Assembly: GCF_021398735.1 (NCBI RefSeq)
Contig: NZ_CP090349.1
Coordinates: 62,001 to 126,000, forward strand
From: Methylobacterium oryzae
GTDB lineage: Bacteria > Pseudomonadota > Alphaproteobacteria > Rhizobiales > Beijerinckiaceae
Direction of reading: 5' to 3'
Length of the DNA: 64,000 bases
Positions 52,410 to 61,581 of the stretch are shown piece by piece. Below the pieces are notes generated by a model. That model made no database searches. It saw nothing but the letters and a program-made list of their open reading frames with translations, and was not told the DNA's origin. The stretch's first letter is position 1. Every line of letters begins with the position of its first letter. A program made the translations under genes and the position numbers.

Positions 52410-53822
52410 TCACTCCGCCGGTGTGCCGCTGGGGGCGCCGGGACTGCTGCCCGGCACCGCCAGAGGTCGTTTCGGATTGGCGGCGCCGCCGGCATGGGCC
52501 GGGGTCGGCAGGATGCCGGCCTTGAGCATGCGGTAGATGTAGACGGTGCCGGCCGCGAAGATCAGCGCGTAGACCGCGCCGAACACGGCGAGGGAGGTCG
52601 CCACCTGCGGGGAGGTCAGGAACGGGGTCGCCGCGTCGGCGGTGCGCAGCTGGCCGTAGACCGTCCAGGGCTGGCGCCCGACCTCGGCGGTGAACCACCC
52701 GGTCAGCGTCGCGACGAAGCCCAGGGGGAACGACAGGAAGATCGCCCATTGCAGCCAGCGCGCCCGCTCCAGCCGCCCGGTGGCGTAGAAGGCCATCCCG
52801 CCCCAGGCCAGGGCCAGCATCAGCAGCCCGCAGCCGACCATGATCCGGAAGGCGAAGAACGGGATCAGCACCGGCGGCCGGTCGGCCTTGGGGATGTCCT
52901 TGATGCCGATCACCTTGCCGGTGAGGGTGCCGTCGTCGATCAGGCTGCCGATCGGGGCGGGCAGCGCGATGACGAAGTGGTTCTTCTCCTGCGCCTCGTC
53001 GGGCCAGGCGAACAGGATCTCGCCGGCCGGCGCCCGGCTCTCCCAGTGGCCCTCGATCGCGGCGATCTTCGAGGGCTGGTGCTTGACGACGTAGTCGCCG
53101 GTGAGGTGGCCGAAGAAGAGCTGCAGCGGCACCAGGATCGCGGCGAGGCCGAGCCCCATCCGGACCATGGCGCGGGCCTCGGCGCGGTCCCGGTTCCGCA
53201 GCATCGACCACGCCCCCGTCGCGGCCACGCAGAAGCTGGTGGTGACGTAGGCGGCCAGGACCATGTGAGGAAAGCGGACCCAGACGACGGCGTTGAAGAT
53301 GATCGCCCACCAATCGGTCGGCACGAACACGCCGTCCGGCCGCAGGGCGAAGCCGGTGGGGTACTGCATCCACGAGTTGTTCACGAGGATCCAGAACGAC
53401 GACAGGCTGGTGCCGAGGCAGACCATCAGGCAGGCGAACAGGTAGAACCAGCGCGGCACCCGCCTGCGGCCGAACATCAGCACCCCGAAGAACGAGGCCT
53501 CGAGCGCGAAGGCCGTGAAGCTCTCGTAGCCGAGGAGCGGCCCCTGGATCGGGCCGGTGCGGCGGGCGAGCTCGCTCCAGTTCGTGCCGAACTGGAAAGC
53601 CATGACGATGCCGGAGACGACGCCGAGGCCGAAGGCGACGGCGAAGATCTTGAGCCAGAAGTCGAACAGGCGGTCGTAGACCGGCTCGCCCGAGATCATC
53701 GCCCGCGCCTGGAGGAAGGCGAGCCAGGCCGCCAGCCCGACCGTGAAGGCCGGGAAGATGATGTGGAACGAGATCGTGAAGGCGAACTGGATGCGCGAGA
53801 GCATCAGGGCGGAGAGGTCCAT
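52410..53822 (-). CDS. cydA: Cytochrome bd-type (cyanide-insensitive) ubiquinol oxidase subunit I
   Basis: This 470-residue subunit I holds the hemes and quinol site. The heme ligand His is at about 20 (FTISFHIIFPAFT); another His is in VVWVRFPHMVLAAY. The Q-loop between helices 6 and 7 (around GHLTGDYVVKHQPSKIAAIE) is short, the mark of the CIO-type, low-cyanide-sensitivity branch. GWFTAEVGRQPW is the conserved later motif. I use ATG 53822 with GAGG upstream; the TTG before it is unlikely. Spaced 6 bp from cydB. The upstream 107 bp has no FNR box I can recognise. Confidence 0.95.
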   Translation of the reverse strand: MDLSALMLSRIQFAFTISFHIIFPAFTVGLAAWLAFLQARAMISGEPVYDRLFDFWLKIFAVAFGLGVVSGIVMAFQFGTNWSELARRTGPIQGPLLGYESFTAFALEASFFGVLMFGRRRVPRWFYLFACLMVCLGTSLSSFWILVNNSWMQYPTGFALRPDGVFVPTDWWAIIFNAVVWVRFPHMVLAAYVTTSFCVAATGAWSMLRNRDRAEARAMVRMGLGLAAILVPLQLFFGHLTGDYVVKHQPSKIAAIEGHWESRAPAGEILFAWPDEAQEKNHFVIALPAPIGSLIDDGTLTGKVIGIKDIPKADRPPVLIPFFAFRIMVGCGLLMLALAWGGMAFYATGRLERARWLQWAIFLSFPLGFVATLTGWFTAEVGRQPWTVYGQLRTADAATPFLTSPQVATSLAVFGAVYALIFAAGTVYIYRMLKAGILPTPAHAGGAANPKRPLAVPGSSPGAPSGTPAE

Positions 53823-53929
53823 CAATCCTCGCTTCGAGGCATCGGCGTACGTTCCGCAGCCCGGGGCTGCGTGCGGTGGTTATTGGGATGAGCGGAGAGG
53901 CGGCGGGGGAACCGCGCCTCGCGAACCTG

Positions 53930-55441
53930 TCAGATGTTCTCGATTCTCAAGATCGGCGCGGTCTCGGCCCGGCTGCGCCGGCAGGCCTCGGCGTCCCGCT
54001 TGAGGTCGATGCCGTAGGTCGGGATCACGGCCTTGAGGCGGGGCAGCCAGCCGTCCGGCGTCAGCCGGTCGGCGAAGCACTTCTCCAGCACCTCGACCGC
54101 GATGTAGGCCGCCGTCGAGGCGCCGGGCGAGGCGCCGAGCAGCGCGCAGATTGAGTTGTCCGCCGCGGCCACCAGCTCGGTGCCGAATTCCAGGTCGCCT
54201 TCCTCCAGCGGGTTCGACCGGCCGGTCGGCTTGATCGTCTGCACCCGCTGGCCGGCGACCGCCAACGTCCAGTCCTGCTTCAGCGCCTTGGGAAAGAACT
54301 GCTTCAGGGTCGCGAACTGGTGGTCGGAACTCTGGAGCACCTGGCCCACGAGGTACTCGGTGAGCGCGACATTGTCCTTGGCGACGTCGAGCAGCGGCAC
54401 GACGTTGTGCGGCGTCAGCGCGGTGAACAGGTCGGTGAGCGACCCGTGCTTGAGGAAGCGCGACGAGAAGCCCGCGTAGGGCCCGAACAGCAGCGAGCGC
54501 TTGCCGCCGATGATGCGGGTGTCGAGGTGGGGGACCGACATCGGCGGCGAGCCGGAGGCGGCCTTGCCGTAGACCTTGGCGTGGTGGCGCGCGCTGACCG
54601 CGTCGACGTCGCAGCGCAGCCAGATCCCCGAGACCGGGAAGCCGCCGTAGCCGCGCCCCTCGGGGATCTTCGAGGCCTGCAGCAGCGGCAGCGAGCCGCC
54701 GCCCGCGCCGATGAACACGAACTTGGCCGTCACGGTGCGGCGCGTGCCGTCGTAGGTGTCCTCGACGGTCACGGCCCAGCGGCCGTCGTCGACCCGGTCC
54801 AGGGCGACGACCTTGCGGTTGTAGTGGACGGCGAAGCCGGGCTGCGCCGCGAGCTGCTTCACCAGCAGGTGCGTCAGGGCGCCGTAATCGACGTCCGTCC
54901 CGGTGACGATCCGGGTGGCGGCGATCGGCTCGCCGGGATCGCGGCCCTCGATGATCAGCGGCGCCCAGCCGGCGATGACCTGCGGGTCCTCGCTGTACTC
55001 CATGCCGTGGTAGCAGTGGTGGGCCGACATCGCGGCGTAGCGCGCCTTGAGGAAGGCGACGTTCTCGGCCCCCCAGACGAAGCTCATGTGCGGGCAGGGA
55101 TGGATGAAGGCGCGCGGATCCGGGATCGCGCCCTTCCGCACGAGGTGCGCCCAGAGCTGGCGCGAGATGTCGAACTCGGTGTTGACCTCGAGCGCCTTGG
55201 CGATGTCGACGCTGCCGTCGGAGCGCTGGGGTGTGTAGTTCAGCTCGCAATTGGCGGCATGGCCGGTGCCGGCGTTGTTCCAGCCCTCCGAGCTCTCCTG
55301 CGCGCAGTCGTGCAGCGTCTCGAACATCGCGATCCTGAGCGACGGCTCCAGCTCCTTCAGCATCGTGCCGAAGGTCGCGCTCATGATCCCGGCGCCGATC
55401 AGCACCACGTCGGGAGCGTCGTCGAAGCTCATCTCGGCCAT
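53930..55441 (-). CDS. mqo: Malate:quinone oxidoreductase
   Basis: This 503-residue FAD enzyme oxidises malate to oxaloacetate and passes electrons directly to quinone at the membrane. The N-terminus carries VVLIGAGIMSATFGTMLKEL, then NNAGTGHAANCELNYTP. Further are FVFIGAGGGSLPLLQASKIP and FLKHGSLTDLF, and SPGASTAAYIAVEVLE at the C-terminus. ATG 55441 has GAGGAGGGG upstream. Neighbours: cydAB downstream (same strand), cupin, tautomerase and poxB upstream. Here it provides electrons for the quinol oxidase. Confidence 0.95.
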   Translation of the reverse strand: MAEMSFDDAPDVVLIGAGIMSATFGTMLKELEPSLRIAMFETLHDCAQESSEGWNNAGTGHAANCELNYTPQRSDGSVDIAKALEVNTEFDISRQLWAHLVRKGAIPDPRAFIHPCPHMSFVWGAENVAFLKARYAAMSAHHCYHGMEYSEDPQVIAGWAPLIIEGRDPGEPIAATRIVTGTDVDYGALTHLLVKQLAAQPGFAVHYNRKVVALDRVDDGRWAVTVEDTYDGTRRTVTAKFVFIGAGGGSLPLLQASKIPEGRGYGGFPVSGIWLRCDVDAVSARHHAKVYGKAASGSPPMSVPHLDTRIIGGKRSLLFGPYAGFSSRFLKHGSLTDLFTALTPHNVVPLLDVAKDNVALTEYLVGQVLQSSDHQFATLKQFFPKALKQDWTLAVAGQRVQTIKPTGRSNPLEEGDLEFGTELVAAADNSICALLGASPGASTAAYIAVEVLEKCFADRLTPDGWLPRLKAVIPTYGIDLKRDAEACRRSRAETAPILRIENI

Positions 55442-55452
55442 CGGGCCCCTCC

Positions 55453-55851
55453 TCAGGCGGTCTTGTTCGGGACGAAGGGGAGCTGGGCCTCGGCGCCGGG
55501 GGCGAGGATCACGTAGGCCCGGCACCAGGGCTCGTCGTCGACGAGGCGCCAGGAATGGCCGGAGCCGGCCGTGTCCTCGGCGATGAGGATGTCGCCGGGG
55601 CGGATCGTGAAGTGCGCGCCGGCCCTCGTCTGGAAGTCGAGGGTGCCGCGCAGGGTGATGACGAACTGCCGGGTCGGCGCCGCGTGCCACGCGTAGGTGC
55701 CGCCGGGCTGCGTTTCCCGGAAGGAGATCGAGACCACGTCGGTCGTGCCGCTGAGGATGTCGCCGCGCTCGCCGTGGGGCAGGTCGATAGCGCCTTCCTC
55801 GAAGTAGGAATTGTCGTCGTCACCGGTCCAGATGCGAACGCAGCGGATCAT
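55453..55851 (-). CDS. Small cupin-domain protein
   Basis: This 132-residue single-domain cupin has strands with the metal-binding-like pattern: SISFRETQPGGTYAWHAAPT (a His and Thr in place of H-x-H), RQFVITLRGTLDFQTRAG and ITIAED-like IRPGDILIAEDTAGSGHSW. The family binds small molecules or metal ions. It lies 11 bp before mqo in the same operon. Start ATG 55851 has GGAGG upstream. Function unknown; it may be a small-molecule sensor or enzyme attached to the respiratory unit. Confidence 0.75.
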   Translation of the reverse strand: MIRCVRIWTGDDDNSYFEEGAIDLPHGERGDILSGTTDVVSISFRETQPGGTYAWHAAPTRQFVITLRGTLDFQTRAGAHFTIRPGDILIAEDTAGSGHSWRLVDDEPWCRAYVILAPGAEAQLPFVPNKTA

Positions 55852-55897
55852 CGGGATGGCCTCCAGGTTCGAGAAGCGGGGATCAGGGGCGTGAACA

Positions 55898-56278
55898 TCA
55901 GGCGAGTTGCGCCTCGCCGTTGCCGAAGGACCAGTCGTCGCGCTGCACCTCGACCAGGCTGACGAGGACGTCCTCCCGGCGCATCCCGACTCGCTCGTGC
56001 AGCGCATCGGCGAGGGTTCTGAAGAACAGGCGCTTCTTCGGCGCGTCGCGGCCCGCATTGAGGAAGACTTGGACGATGACCGCCTCTGAGCTGCGCACGA
56101 TGCCGAGGTAGGACGGATCGATGATCAGCCCCGCAGGCGGGTGCTCGGTGACGATCTGGAAGCGCTCCGCCATCGGAACGCCGAGGGCCGCGTGAAGCGC
56201 TTGCTGGACGGTATCGGCGACGTCACGGCCATAGGCTGCGGGCTTGCCGGCCGGGATCTCAATGCGGGCGAGCGGCAT
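55898..56278 (-). CDS. Tautomerase-superfamily protein, paralogue of 43243 gene
   Basis: This 126-residue protein starts MPLARIEIPAGKPAAYGRDV when ATG 56278 is chosen, two codons inside the open frame, so Pro1 is preserved; the TTG before it would hide it. Blocks: LIIDPSYLGIVRS, VQVFLNAGRD, LHERVGMRREDVLVSLVEVQ and WSFGNGEAQ. It is related along its entire length to the tautomerase at 43243. It lies between poxB (8 bp) and the cupin (46 bp), so it is part of the respiratory cluster, an unusual place for a tautomerase. Confidence 0.88.
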   Translation of the reverse strand: MPLARIEIPAGKPAAYGRDVADTVQQALHAALGVPMAERFQIVTEHPPAGLIIDPSYLGIVRSSEAVIVQVFLNAGRDAPKKRLFFRTLADALHERVGMRREDVLVSLVEVQRDDWSFGNGEAQLA

Positions 56279-56285
56279 AGCCAAA

Positions 56286-58013
56286 TCACCGCCAGAGATT
56301 GGTCTTGGCGAGATCGATGATCTCGGTGCCGCGCCCGTCGATCACCGCCTTAGCAAGCCAAAGCCCGAAACCCATCGCCTGCTCGACGCCGATCTTCGGC
56401 GGCATCGCCAGCTCCTGGCGGGCCGAGACGACGTCGAGCAGCGCCGGCCCGTCATGGGCGAGCATCTCGGCCAGCGCACCGGGTAACTCGGCCGGGTCCT
56501 CGACGCGCTGGGCATGGATCCCGGCCCCGCGGGCCATGGCGGCGAAGTCCGGGTTCATCAACGCCACGCCAGTGTCGAGGAAGCCCGCGGCCTTCATCTC
56601 CATCTCGACGAAGCCCAGCGTGCCGTTGTTCAGCACCACGATCTTCACCGGCAGCTTGTGCTGGTTGAGGGTCAGCAGGTCGCCCATCAGCATGGCGAAG
56701 CCGCCATCGCCGGAGAACGAGATGATCTGCCGCCCGGGATAGGCCGCCTGCGCGCCGATCGCCTGCGGCAGGGCGTTGGCCATCGAGCCGTGGTTCAGCG
56801 AGCCGATCAGCCGGCGCTTGCCGTTCATGGCGAGGTAGCGCGCCGCCCAGATCGTCGGCGTGCCGACGTCGAAGGTGAAGACCGCGTCCTCGGCGGCCGC
56901 CTCGCTGAGCGTCCGGGCGACGTATTGCGGGTGGATCTTGCCGCCGGGCTTGCCCACCGCGAGCGCGTCGAGCCCGGCGCGGGCCTTGCGGTAATGGGCG
57001 AGGCTGTCGTCGAGATGCGCCCGGTCGGTCTTGCTCTGCAGCCGCGGCAGCAGCGCCGTAATGGTCGCGCCGACATCGCCGATCAGGCCGAGATCGATCC
57101 GGCAGTGGCGCCCGAGGCTCTCGGCCCGCAGGTCGACCTGCGCGACCTTCGCGTCCTCCGGGTAGAACTGGCGGTAGGGGAAGCCGGTGCCGAGCAGCAG
57201 CAGGGTGTCGCAGTCGAGCATCGCCCGGTAGCCCGACGAGAAGCCGATCAGGCCGGTCATGCCGACGTCGTAGGGATTGTCCCACTCGACGTGCTCCTTG
57301 CCGCCGAGCGCGTGGACGACAGGGGCCTTCAGCGCCTCGGCGAGTTGCAGCAGCTCCGCGTGGGCGCCGGCGCATCCGCGGCCGCAGAACAGGGTCAAGC
57401 GTCCGGCTCCGTTAAGCATCCCGGCGAGTGCGTCGAGGTCGGCGTCGTGCGGTCGCACCACGGCCGGGGCTGGCGCGAGGGCCGCCGATAGTTCGGGCGC
57501 GTCGCTCGGCATGGCCATGAGGCCGACATCGCCGGGGATCACCACGACGGCGACCCCGCGCTCGGCGATGGCGACGCGGATCGCGGTCTCGATCACGCCG
57601 GGCAGCTGGGCCGGCGAGGAGACCAACTCGCAGTAGTGGCTGCATTCCTGGAACAGGTTCTGCGGATGCGTCTCCTGAAAGTAGCCCCGGCCGATCTCCG
57701 CGGAGGGGATCTGGGCCGCGATGGCCAGCACGGGCACGCGGGAGCGGTGCGCGTCGAACAGGCCGTTGATCAGGTGCAGGTTGCCGGGCCCGCAGGAGCC
57801 GGCGCAGACGGCGAGCGCGCCGGTCAGGTGCGCCTCGGCGCCGGCCGCGAAGGCGGCGCTCTCCTCGTGGCGCGTGTGGATCCAGGCGATCGAGCCGTCC
57901 TGGCGCAGGGCCTCGGTGAGGCCGTTCAGACTGTCCCCGACGACCCCGTAGATCCGATTCACGCCGGCCTGGGCCAGCGCCTGGACCATCAGGTCCGCCA
58001 CCTTCTTCGCCAC
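56286..58013 (-). CDS. poxB: Pyruvate:quinone oxidoreductase (thiamine diphosphate dependent)
   Basis: This 575-residue ThDP-dependent peripheral membrane enzyme oxidises pyruvate to acetate and CO2 and reduces quinone. The catalytic Glu is in [15 protein letters not shown] near the N-terminus. The FAD-binding part (about 190-340) contains [13 protein letters not shown] and [10 protein letters not shown]. The ThDP motif [17 protein letters not shown] and NNGTLGF fits the GDG...NN signature. The start is GTG 58013 with GAGGAGG upstream. It stands 8 bp before the tautomerase gene. Typical length is 572-575 residues. Confidence 0.93.
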   Translation of the reverse strand: MAKKVADLMVQALAQAGVNRIYGVVGDSLNGLTEALRQDGSIAWIHTRHEESAAFAAGAEAHLTGALAVCAGSCGPGNLHLINGLFDAHRSRVPVLAIAAQIPSAEIGRGYFQETHPQNLFQECSHYCELVSSPAQLPGVIETAIRVAIAERGVAVVVIPGDVGLMAMPSDAPELSAALAPAPAVVRPHDADLDALAGMLNGAGRLTLFCGRGCAGAHAELLQLAEALKAPVVHALGGKEHVEWDNPYDVGMTGLIGFSSGYRAMLDCDTLLLLGTGFPYRQFYPEDAKVAQVDLRAESLGRHCRIDLGLIGDVGATITALLPRLQSKTDRAHLDDSLAHYRKARAGLDALAVGKPGGKIHPQYVARTLSEAAAEDAVFTFDVGTPTIWAARYLAMNGKRRLIGSLNHGSMANALPQAIGAQAAYPGRQIISFSGDGGFAMLMGDLLTLNQHKLPVKIVVLNNGTLGFVEMEMKAAGFLDTGVALMNPDFAAMARGAGIHAQRVEDPAELPGALAEMLAHDGPALLDVVSARQELAMPPKIGVEQAMGFGLWLAKAVIDGRGTEIIDLAKTNLWR

Positions 58014-58055
58014 GCTTTTCGCCTCCTCTTCAGACCGCCTCGGCTTCGTTCCGGA

Positions 58056-58307
58056 TCACTTCGGGCTGCAGCCGATGCAGATGCTGTCGTCGATCCGGTC
58101 CATCGCGCGTTCGTCGCGCGTGGGCTTGTCGGGATGTTCGGTTGCTGTGGGGCTGTCGGCGCGGTCAGGCGGCATCGTCGTGCCAGTCGCCGTCGTATTC
58201 GGGGCCGTCTGGGTGGAGAGGGGCCCACCCCCGGTCCCGGTCTGGTCGACCTGCGCTTGAGCGTGGGCAGCGGTCAGGAGGAGTGCGGCTGTCAGTATGG
58301 TGCGCAT
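58056..58307 (-). CDS. Small exported protein, unknown function
   Basis: This 83-residue protein has a Sec signal peptide (MRTILTAALLLTAAHAQA). The mature part is short, polar and Thr/Pro/Asp-rich (TGTGGGPLSTQTAPNTTATG, DRADSPTATEHPDK), and ends DDSICIGCSPK with a Cys pair CIGC. That CxxC end could bind metal or form a disulfide. GAGGGT lies before ATG 58307. It sits between fumC and poxB on the same strand. No family recognised. Confidence 0.55.
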   Translation of the reverse strand: MRTILTAALLLTAAHAQAQVDQTGTGGGPLSTQTAPNTTATGTTMPPDRADSPTATEHPDKPTRDERAMDRIDDSICIGCSPK

Positions 58308-58356
58308 AGTAGACCCTCATGGAATCTGAGGAGTTGATGACCGGCGTCGGGTGCTC

Positions 58357-59820
58357 CTAGGCCCCGGCCAGCCCGTGGCCGATCATGGTCCTGGGATCGC
58401 AGACCGCGTCGAAGCGCTCGGCCGGGACGCCCTCGGCCAGGGCGGCCTCGCGCAGGGTCGTGCCCTCGTCGTTGGCGCGGTGGGCGATCTTCGAGGCGAG
58501 GTCGTAGCCGATCACCGGCGACAGGGCCGTGACCAGCATCAGCGACTGGTTCACCGTCTCGTCGATCCGCGTCCGGTTGAGTTCCGTGCCCGCGACCGAG
58601 TAGGTCCGGAACTTCTCGCAGGCGTCGCCCAGCACGCGGATGGCGTGCAGCGTGTTGTTGATGATGATCGGGCGCATCGCGTTGAGCTCGAAGTTGCCCT
58701 GCGCGCCCGCGAAGGCGACCGCGTTGTCCTCGCCGATTACCTGGATGCAGACCATCACCAGGGCCTCGCACTGGGTCGGGTTGACCTTGCCGGGCATGAT
58801 CGAGGAGCCCGGCTCGTTGGCGGGCAGCAGCAACTCGCCGAGGCCGCAGCGCGGACCCGAGGCGAGCCAGCGCATGTCGTTGGCGATCTTCATCAGCGCG
58901 ACCGCGAGCCCGCGCACCGCCGCCATGGCGGCGACCATGGCGTCCAGCGACCCCTGCGCGGCGAACTTGTTGGGCGCCGTGACGAACGGCTTGCCGGTGA
59001 GATCGGCGATCTTGGCGGCGATCTCCGCGCTGAAGCCCTTCGGGGCGTTGAGGCCGGTGCCGACCGCGGTGCCGCCGGCCGCCAACTCGTACAGCCCGGC
59101 GCGCGACGCCTCGACGAGGGCCAGCGCGTCGCGCATCTGTGCCACGTAGCCCGACCATTCCTGGCCGACGGTAAGCGGGGTCGCGTCCTGCAGGTGGGTC
59201 CGGCCGGTCTTGACCACGTCCATCCAGGCCTGGGCCTTGGCGTCGATCGCGTCGGCCAGCGCCCGCGCCTTGGGGAGCAGGACCTCGTCGAGTTCGAGCA
59301 CCGTGGCGATGTGCATCGCGGTCGGGAAGGTGTCGTTCGACGACTGGCCCATGTTGACGTGGTCGTTCGGGTGAACCGGGCTCTTGGAGCCGAGCGCACC
59401 GCCGAGGAGCTGGATCGCGCGGTTCGACAGCACCTCGTTGACGTTCATGTTGGACTGGGTGCCGGAGCCGGTCTGCCAGACGTAGAGCGGATAGTGCGCG
59501 TCGAGCTTGCCCGCGATCGTCTCGTCGGCGGCCTGGACGATGGCCTGCGCGCGCCAATCCTCCAGGCGGCCGGCGGCCGCGTTGACCAGGGCGGCGGCCT
59601 TCTTGACGTAGCCGTAGGCGTGGTAGACCCGTTTGGGCATGCGATCGTCGCCGATCGAGAAGTGCTGGAGCGAGCGCTGCGTCTGCGCGCCCCAGTAGCG
59701 GTCCGCCGGCACGTCGATCCCGCCCATCGAATCCGTCTCACGCCGCATCCCCGTGGCGGAGATGCCGATAGTTCGTTCCGGTTGCTTCGTGGGCCTCGGT
59801 CGATGCTCGTCCAACGGCAC
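58357..59820 (-). CDS. fumC: Fumarate hydratase, class II
   Basis: This 487-residue FumC hydrates fumarate to malate. The characteristic motifs are [36 protein letters not shown], and the signature [18 protein letters not shown]-terminal domain ends GHGLAGA. The conserved start in other FumC proteins lies at [20 protein letters not shown] (ATG 59748), but the ribosome site GGAG favours GTG 59820, which adds 24 residues; both are possible. It heads the respiratory cluster and supplies malate to Mqo. Confidence 0.94.
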   Translation of the reverse strand: MPLDEHRPRPTKQPERTIGISATGMRRETDSMGGIDVPADRYWGAQTQRSLQHFSIGDDRMPKRVYHAYGYVKKAAALVNAAAGRLEDWRAQAIVQAADETIAGKLDAHYPLYVWQTGSGTQSNMNVNEVLSNRAIQLLGGALGSKSPVHPNDHVNMGQSSNDTFPTAMHIATVLELDEVLLPKARALADAIDAKAQAWMDVVKTGRTHLQDATPLTVGQEWSGYVAQMRDALALVEASRAGLYELAAGGTAVGTGLNAPKGFSAEIAAKIADLTGKPFVTAPNKFAAQGSLDAMVAAMAAVRGLAVALMKIANDMRWLASGPRCGLGELLLPANEPGSSIMPGKVNPTQCEALVMVCIQVIGEDNAVAFAGAQGNFELNAMRPIIINNTLHAIRVLGDACEKFRTYSVAGTELNRTRIDETVNQSLMLVTALSPVIGYDLASKIAHRANDEGTTLREAALAEGVPAERFDAVCDPRTMIGHGLAGA

Positions 59821-60000
59821 TGTTCCAGCTCCAATACAGTTTCGGCAGGGATCCGACGGAATATGACCGCCGCGGAGGCGCGTCCCGGGCTTCGCGATGA
59901 GCTTTCAGAGCGTCGCGATCTTGGCTAATGCGCTCGGCCTCGGAGGAGCCGCGCGCGACGCCAGCATCCCGAGCCAGCAGAGAAACGCTCGGCAGGCCGC

Positions 60001-60411
60001 CTAATGGGTCCTTAGGTCTGCCAACGAGACCTGATGGCCGAACATGCCCCAGTTCTTCTCCGCGACCTCATGGATGACGACATAGATCGGCGGGGGACCT
60101 TCCCCCATGTTCCCATACCTCGCGATGATCTCGGTCGCCTTAAAGATCATCTTGCCGCGTGCGCTGTCGTCTAGGCCCCCGGTCAGCGCGTAGATGACGA
60201 GGGCCACGATCGATGCCGACGTCGCCTTCCCCCCAACAAAGACGCTGTCATCCCCTTGGTCGACGAAGAACGTCCAAATTCCGTTTCGAACGCCATCAGC
60301 CGGCGAGAGGCGCTCGCACGAAATTGCCAGTTCGGTCAGCTCGGCCGCGACGCGCGACCGGGCGGCCAAGGGTATCGCGTGGGGCGAGGCGTGTATGAAC
60401 ATTTTCGGCAT
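60001..60411 (-). CDS. Tautomerase-superfamily protein (136 aa), Pro1 conserved
   Basis: With ATG 60411 the protein begins MPKMFIHASPHAIPLAARSR, preserving Pro1; the frame extends to 60423 (four extra residues) but that would bury it. Blocks are GIWTFFVDQGDDSVFVGGKA, VALVIYALTGGLDDSARGKM and PPPIYVVIHEVAEKNWGMFG, fitting a tautomerase fold. It lies between fumC (180 bp) and the dehydrogenase genes. It is distant from the other four tautomerases. Substrate unknown. Confidence 0.75.
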   Translation of the reverse strand: MPKMFIHASPHAIPLAARSRVAAELTELAISCERLSPADGVRNGIWTFFVDQGDDSVFVGGKATSASIVALVIYALTGGLDDSARGKMIFKATEIIARYGNMGEGPPPIYVVIHEVAEKNWGMFGHQVSLADLRTH

Positions 60412-60621
60412 GGCGAAACTCATTTCCGTTCAAACTTACGAAGCAGTTGGCTCTGTCCACGACCGCTATCGATGTCGGTTCGGCCCCAAGCGCGTGGTCA
60501 CCGAAAGGATGTCGGCATCCTCGACCTATCGTCCGGGGATACGGCCACGCGCTCCGCCGCTGCCAGATCTCCCGGGGCGCTCCTCGCCCGCGAATTCCAT
60601 TTCGATCGACCGGTGGTGGCG

Positions 60622-61497
60622 CTAGCCGCGGGCGGAGGCTTCTTGCACCCTGATGACGGAGGCGTAGTCCTCGTCGGGATACTTGTGGGCAGCGTAAGCG
60701 TAGAGCTGCGCGGCGGCCGCCATGCTCGTCATCGGTGCGCCGCGTTCGCGCGCGTCGTCGAGGAGCAGGCCTAGGTCCTTCGACATGAGCTTGCCCGGGA
60801 ACTGCGAGGGGTAGTCGTCCACTCTCGCCATCGTCAGCTTGCGCTTGTGGTGTTCGGAAATCAGAATGAGGTCCGAAAGCACGTCGATGAGCATGCCGCG
60901 ATCGAGTTGCGCACGCGCTCCGTAGGCCAGTCCCTCTGCCAACGCGGCGGTCCCGAGCGCCATGACGCCGTTGACGATCAGCTTGGTCACAGCACCTTGA
61001 CCAACCGGCCCGATGTGAGTGGTCTTGCGTCCGAGGACGTCGAGCATCGGTCTTGCCGCGTCAACAGCCCGGGCGGAGCCGCCCGCGAGGAACACGAGCT
61101 GCCCATCCTTCGCCTCCGGGGTGCTTCCCGACATCGGTGCCTCGACATAGGCCACCGCCTTGGCTGCGGCGGCCTCGGCGAGGGCAATCGATGCCGACGG
61201 CGAGACTGTGCTGAAGTTTACAACGAGCTGTCCCGCCCGGGTTCCATCCAAGGCTCCCCCTTCCGCTATCATTGATTGATGCAGCGCGGCATCATTCGGC
61301 ACGGCCACCAGGATGGCGTCGACCCGCTTAGCCAGGGCTGCAGGGGAGGCTGTCAGCTCGAAACCGTCGAAGGCGTCTCCGTCGTGCGCGGGATCGAATG
61401 CGATCACAGAGTAGGATGCTGCCTTTAAGCGCGCGGCCATCAAGCGAGACATCGCGCCCAGGCCGACGAATCCCACCTGTCCGAAAGCGTGTTGCAT
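60622..61497 (-). CDS. Beta-hydroxyacid dehydrogenase family NAD(P) oxidoreductase
   Basis: This 291-residue protein belongs to the 3-hydroxyisobutyrate/6-phosphogluconate dehydrogenase superfamily. The Rossmann motif is GFVGLGAMSRLMAARLKAAS (here Ser replaces the usual Gly after Met). The substrate-binding VEAPMSGSTPEAKDGQLVFL and the catalytic Lys in GAVTKLIVNGVMALG are present. ATG 61497 follows AAGGAA. It lies 84 bp downstream of a semialdehyde dehydrogenase gene, on the same strand. Together they suggest interconversion of a hydroxyacid, a semialdehyde and a carboxylate (e.g. gamma-hydroxybutyrate/succinate semialdehyde); the substrate is not proven. Confidence 0.85.
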   Translation of the reverse strand: MQHAFGQVGFVGLGAMSRLMAARLKAASYSVIAFDPAHDGDAFDGFELTASPAALAKRVDAILVAVPNDAALHQSMIAEGGALDGTRAGQLVVNFSTVSPSASIALAEAAAAKAVAYVEAPMSGSTPEAKDGQLVFLAGGSARAVDAARPMLDVLGRKTTHIGPVGQGAVTKLIVNGVMALGTAALAEGLAYGARAQLDRGMLIDVLSDLILISEHHKRKLTMARVDDYPSQFPGKLMSKDLGLLLDDARERGAPMTSMAAAAQLYAYAAHKYPDEDYASVIRVQEASARG

Positions 61498-61581
61498 GCT
61501 GTGTTCCTTCCCGAGGGCGCATGGCTGGAGTTCCTGCACTTCGACCGCCTCCAAGCGGCGAGGAGCCTGTCGGACCGCCGA

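Noticed and set aside
53823..53929. FNR/Anr box before cydA.
   Set aside because: No TTGAT-N4-ATCAA match could be found in the gap.
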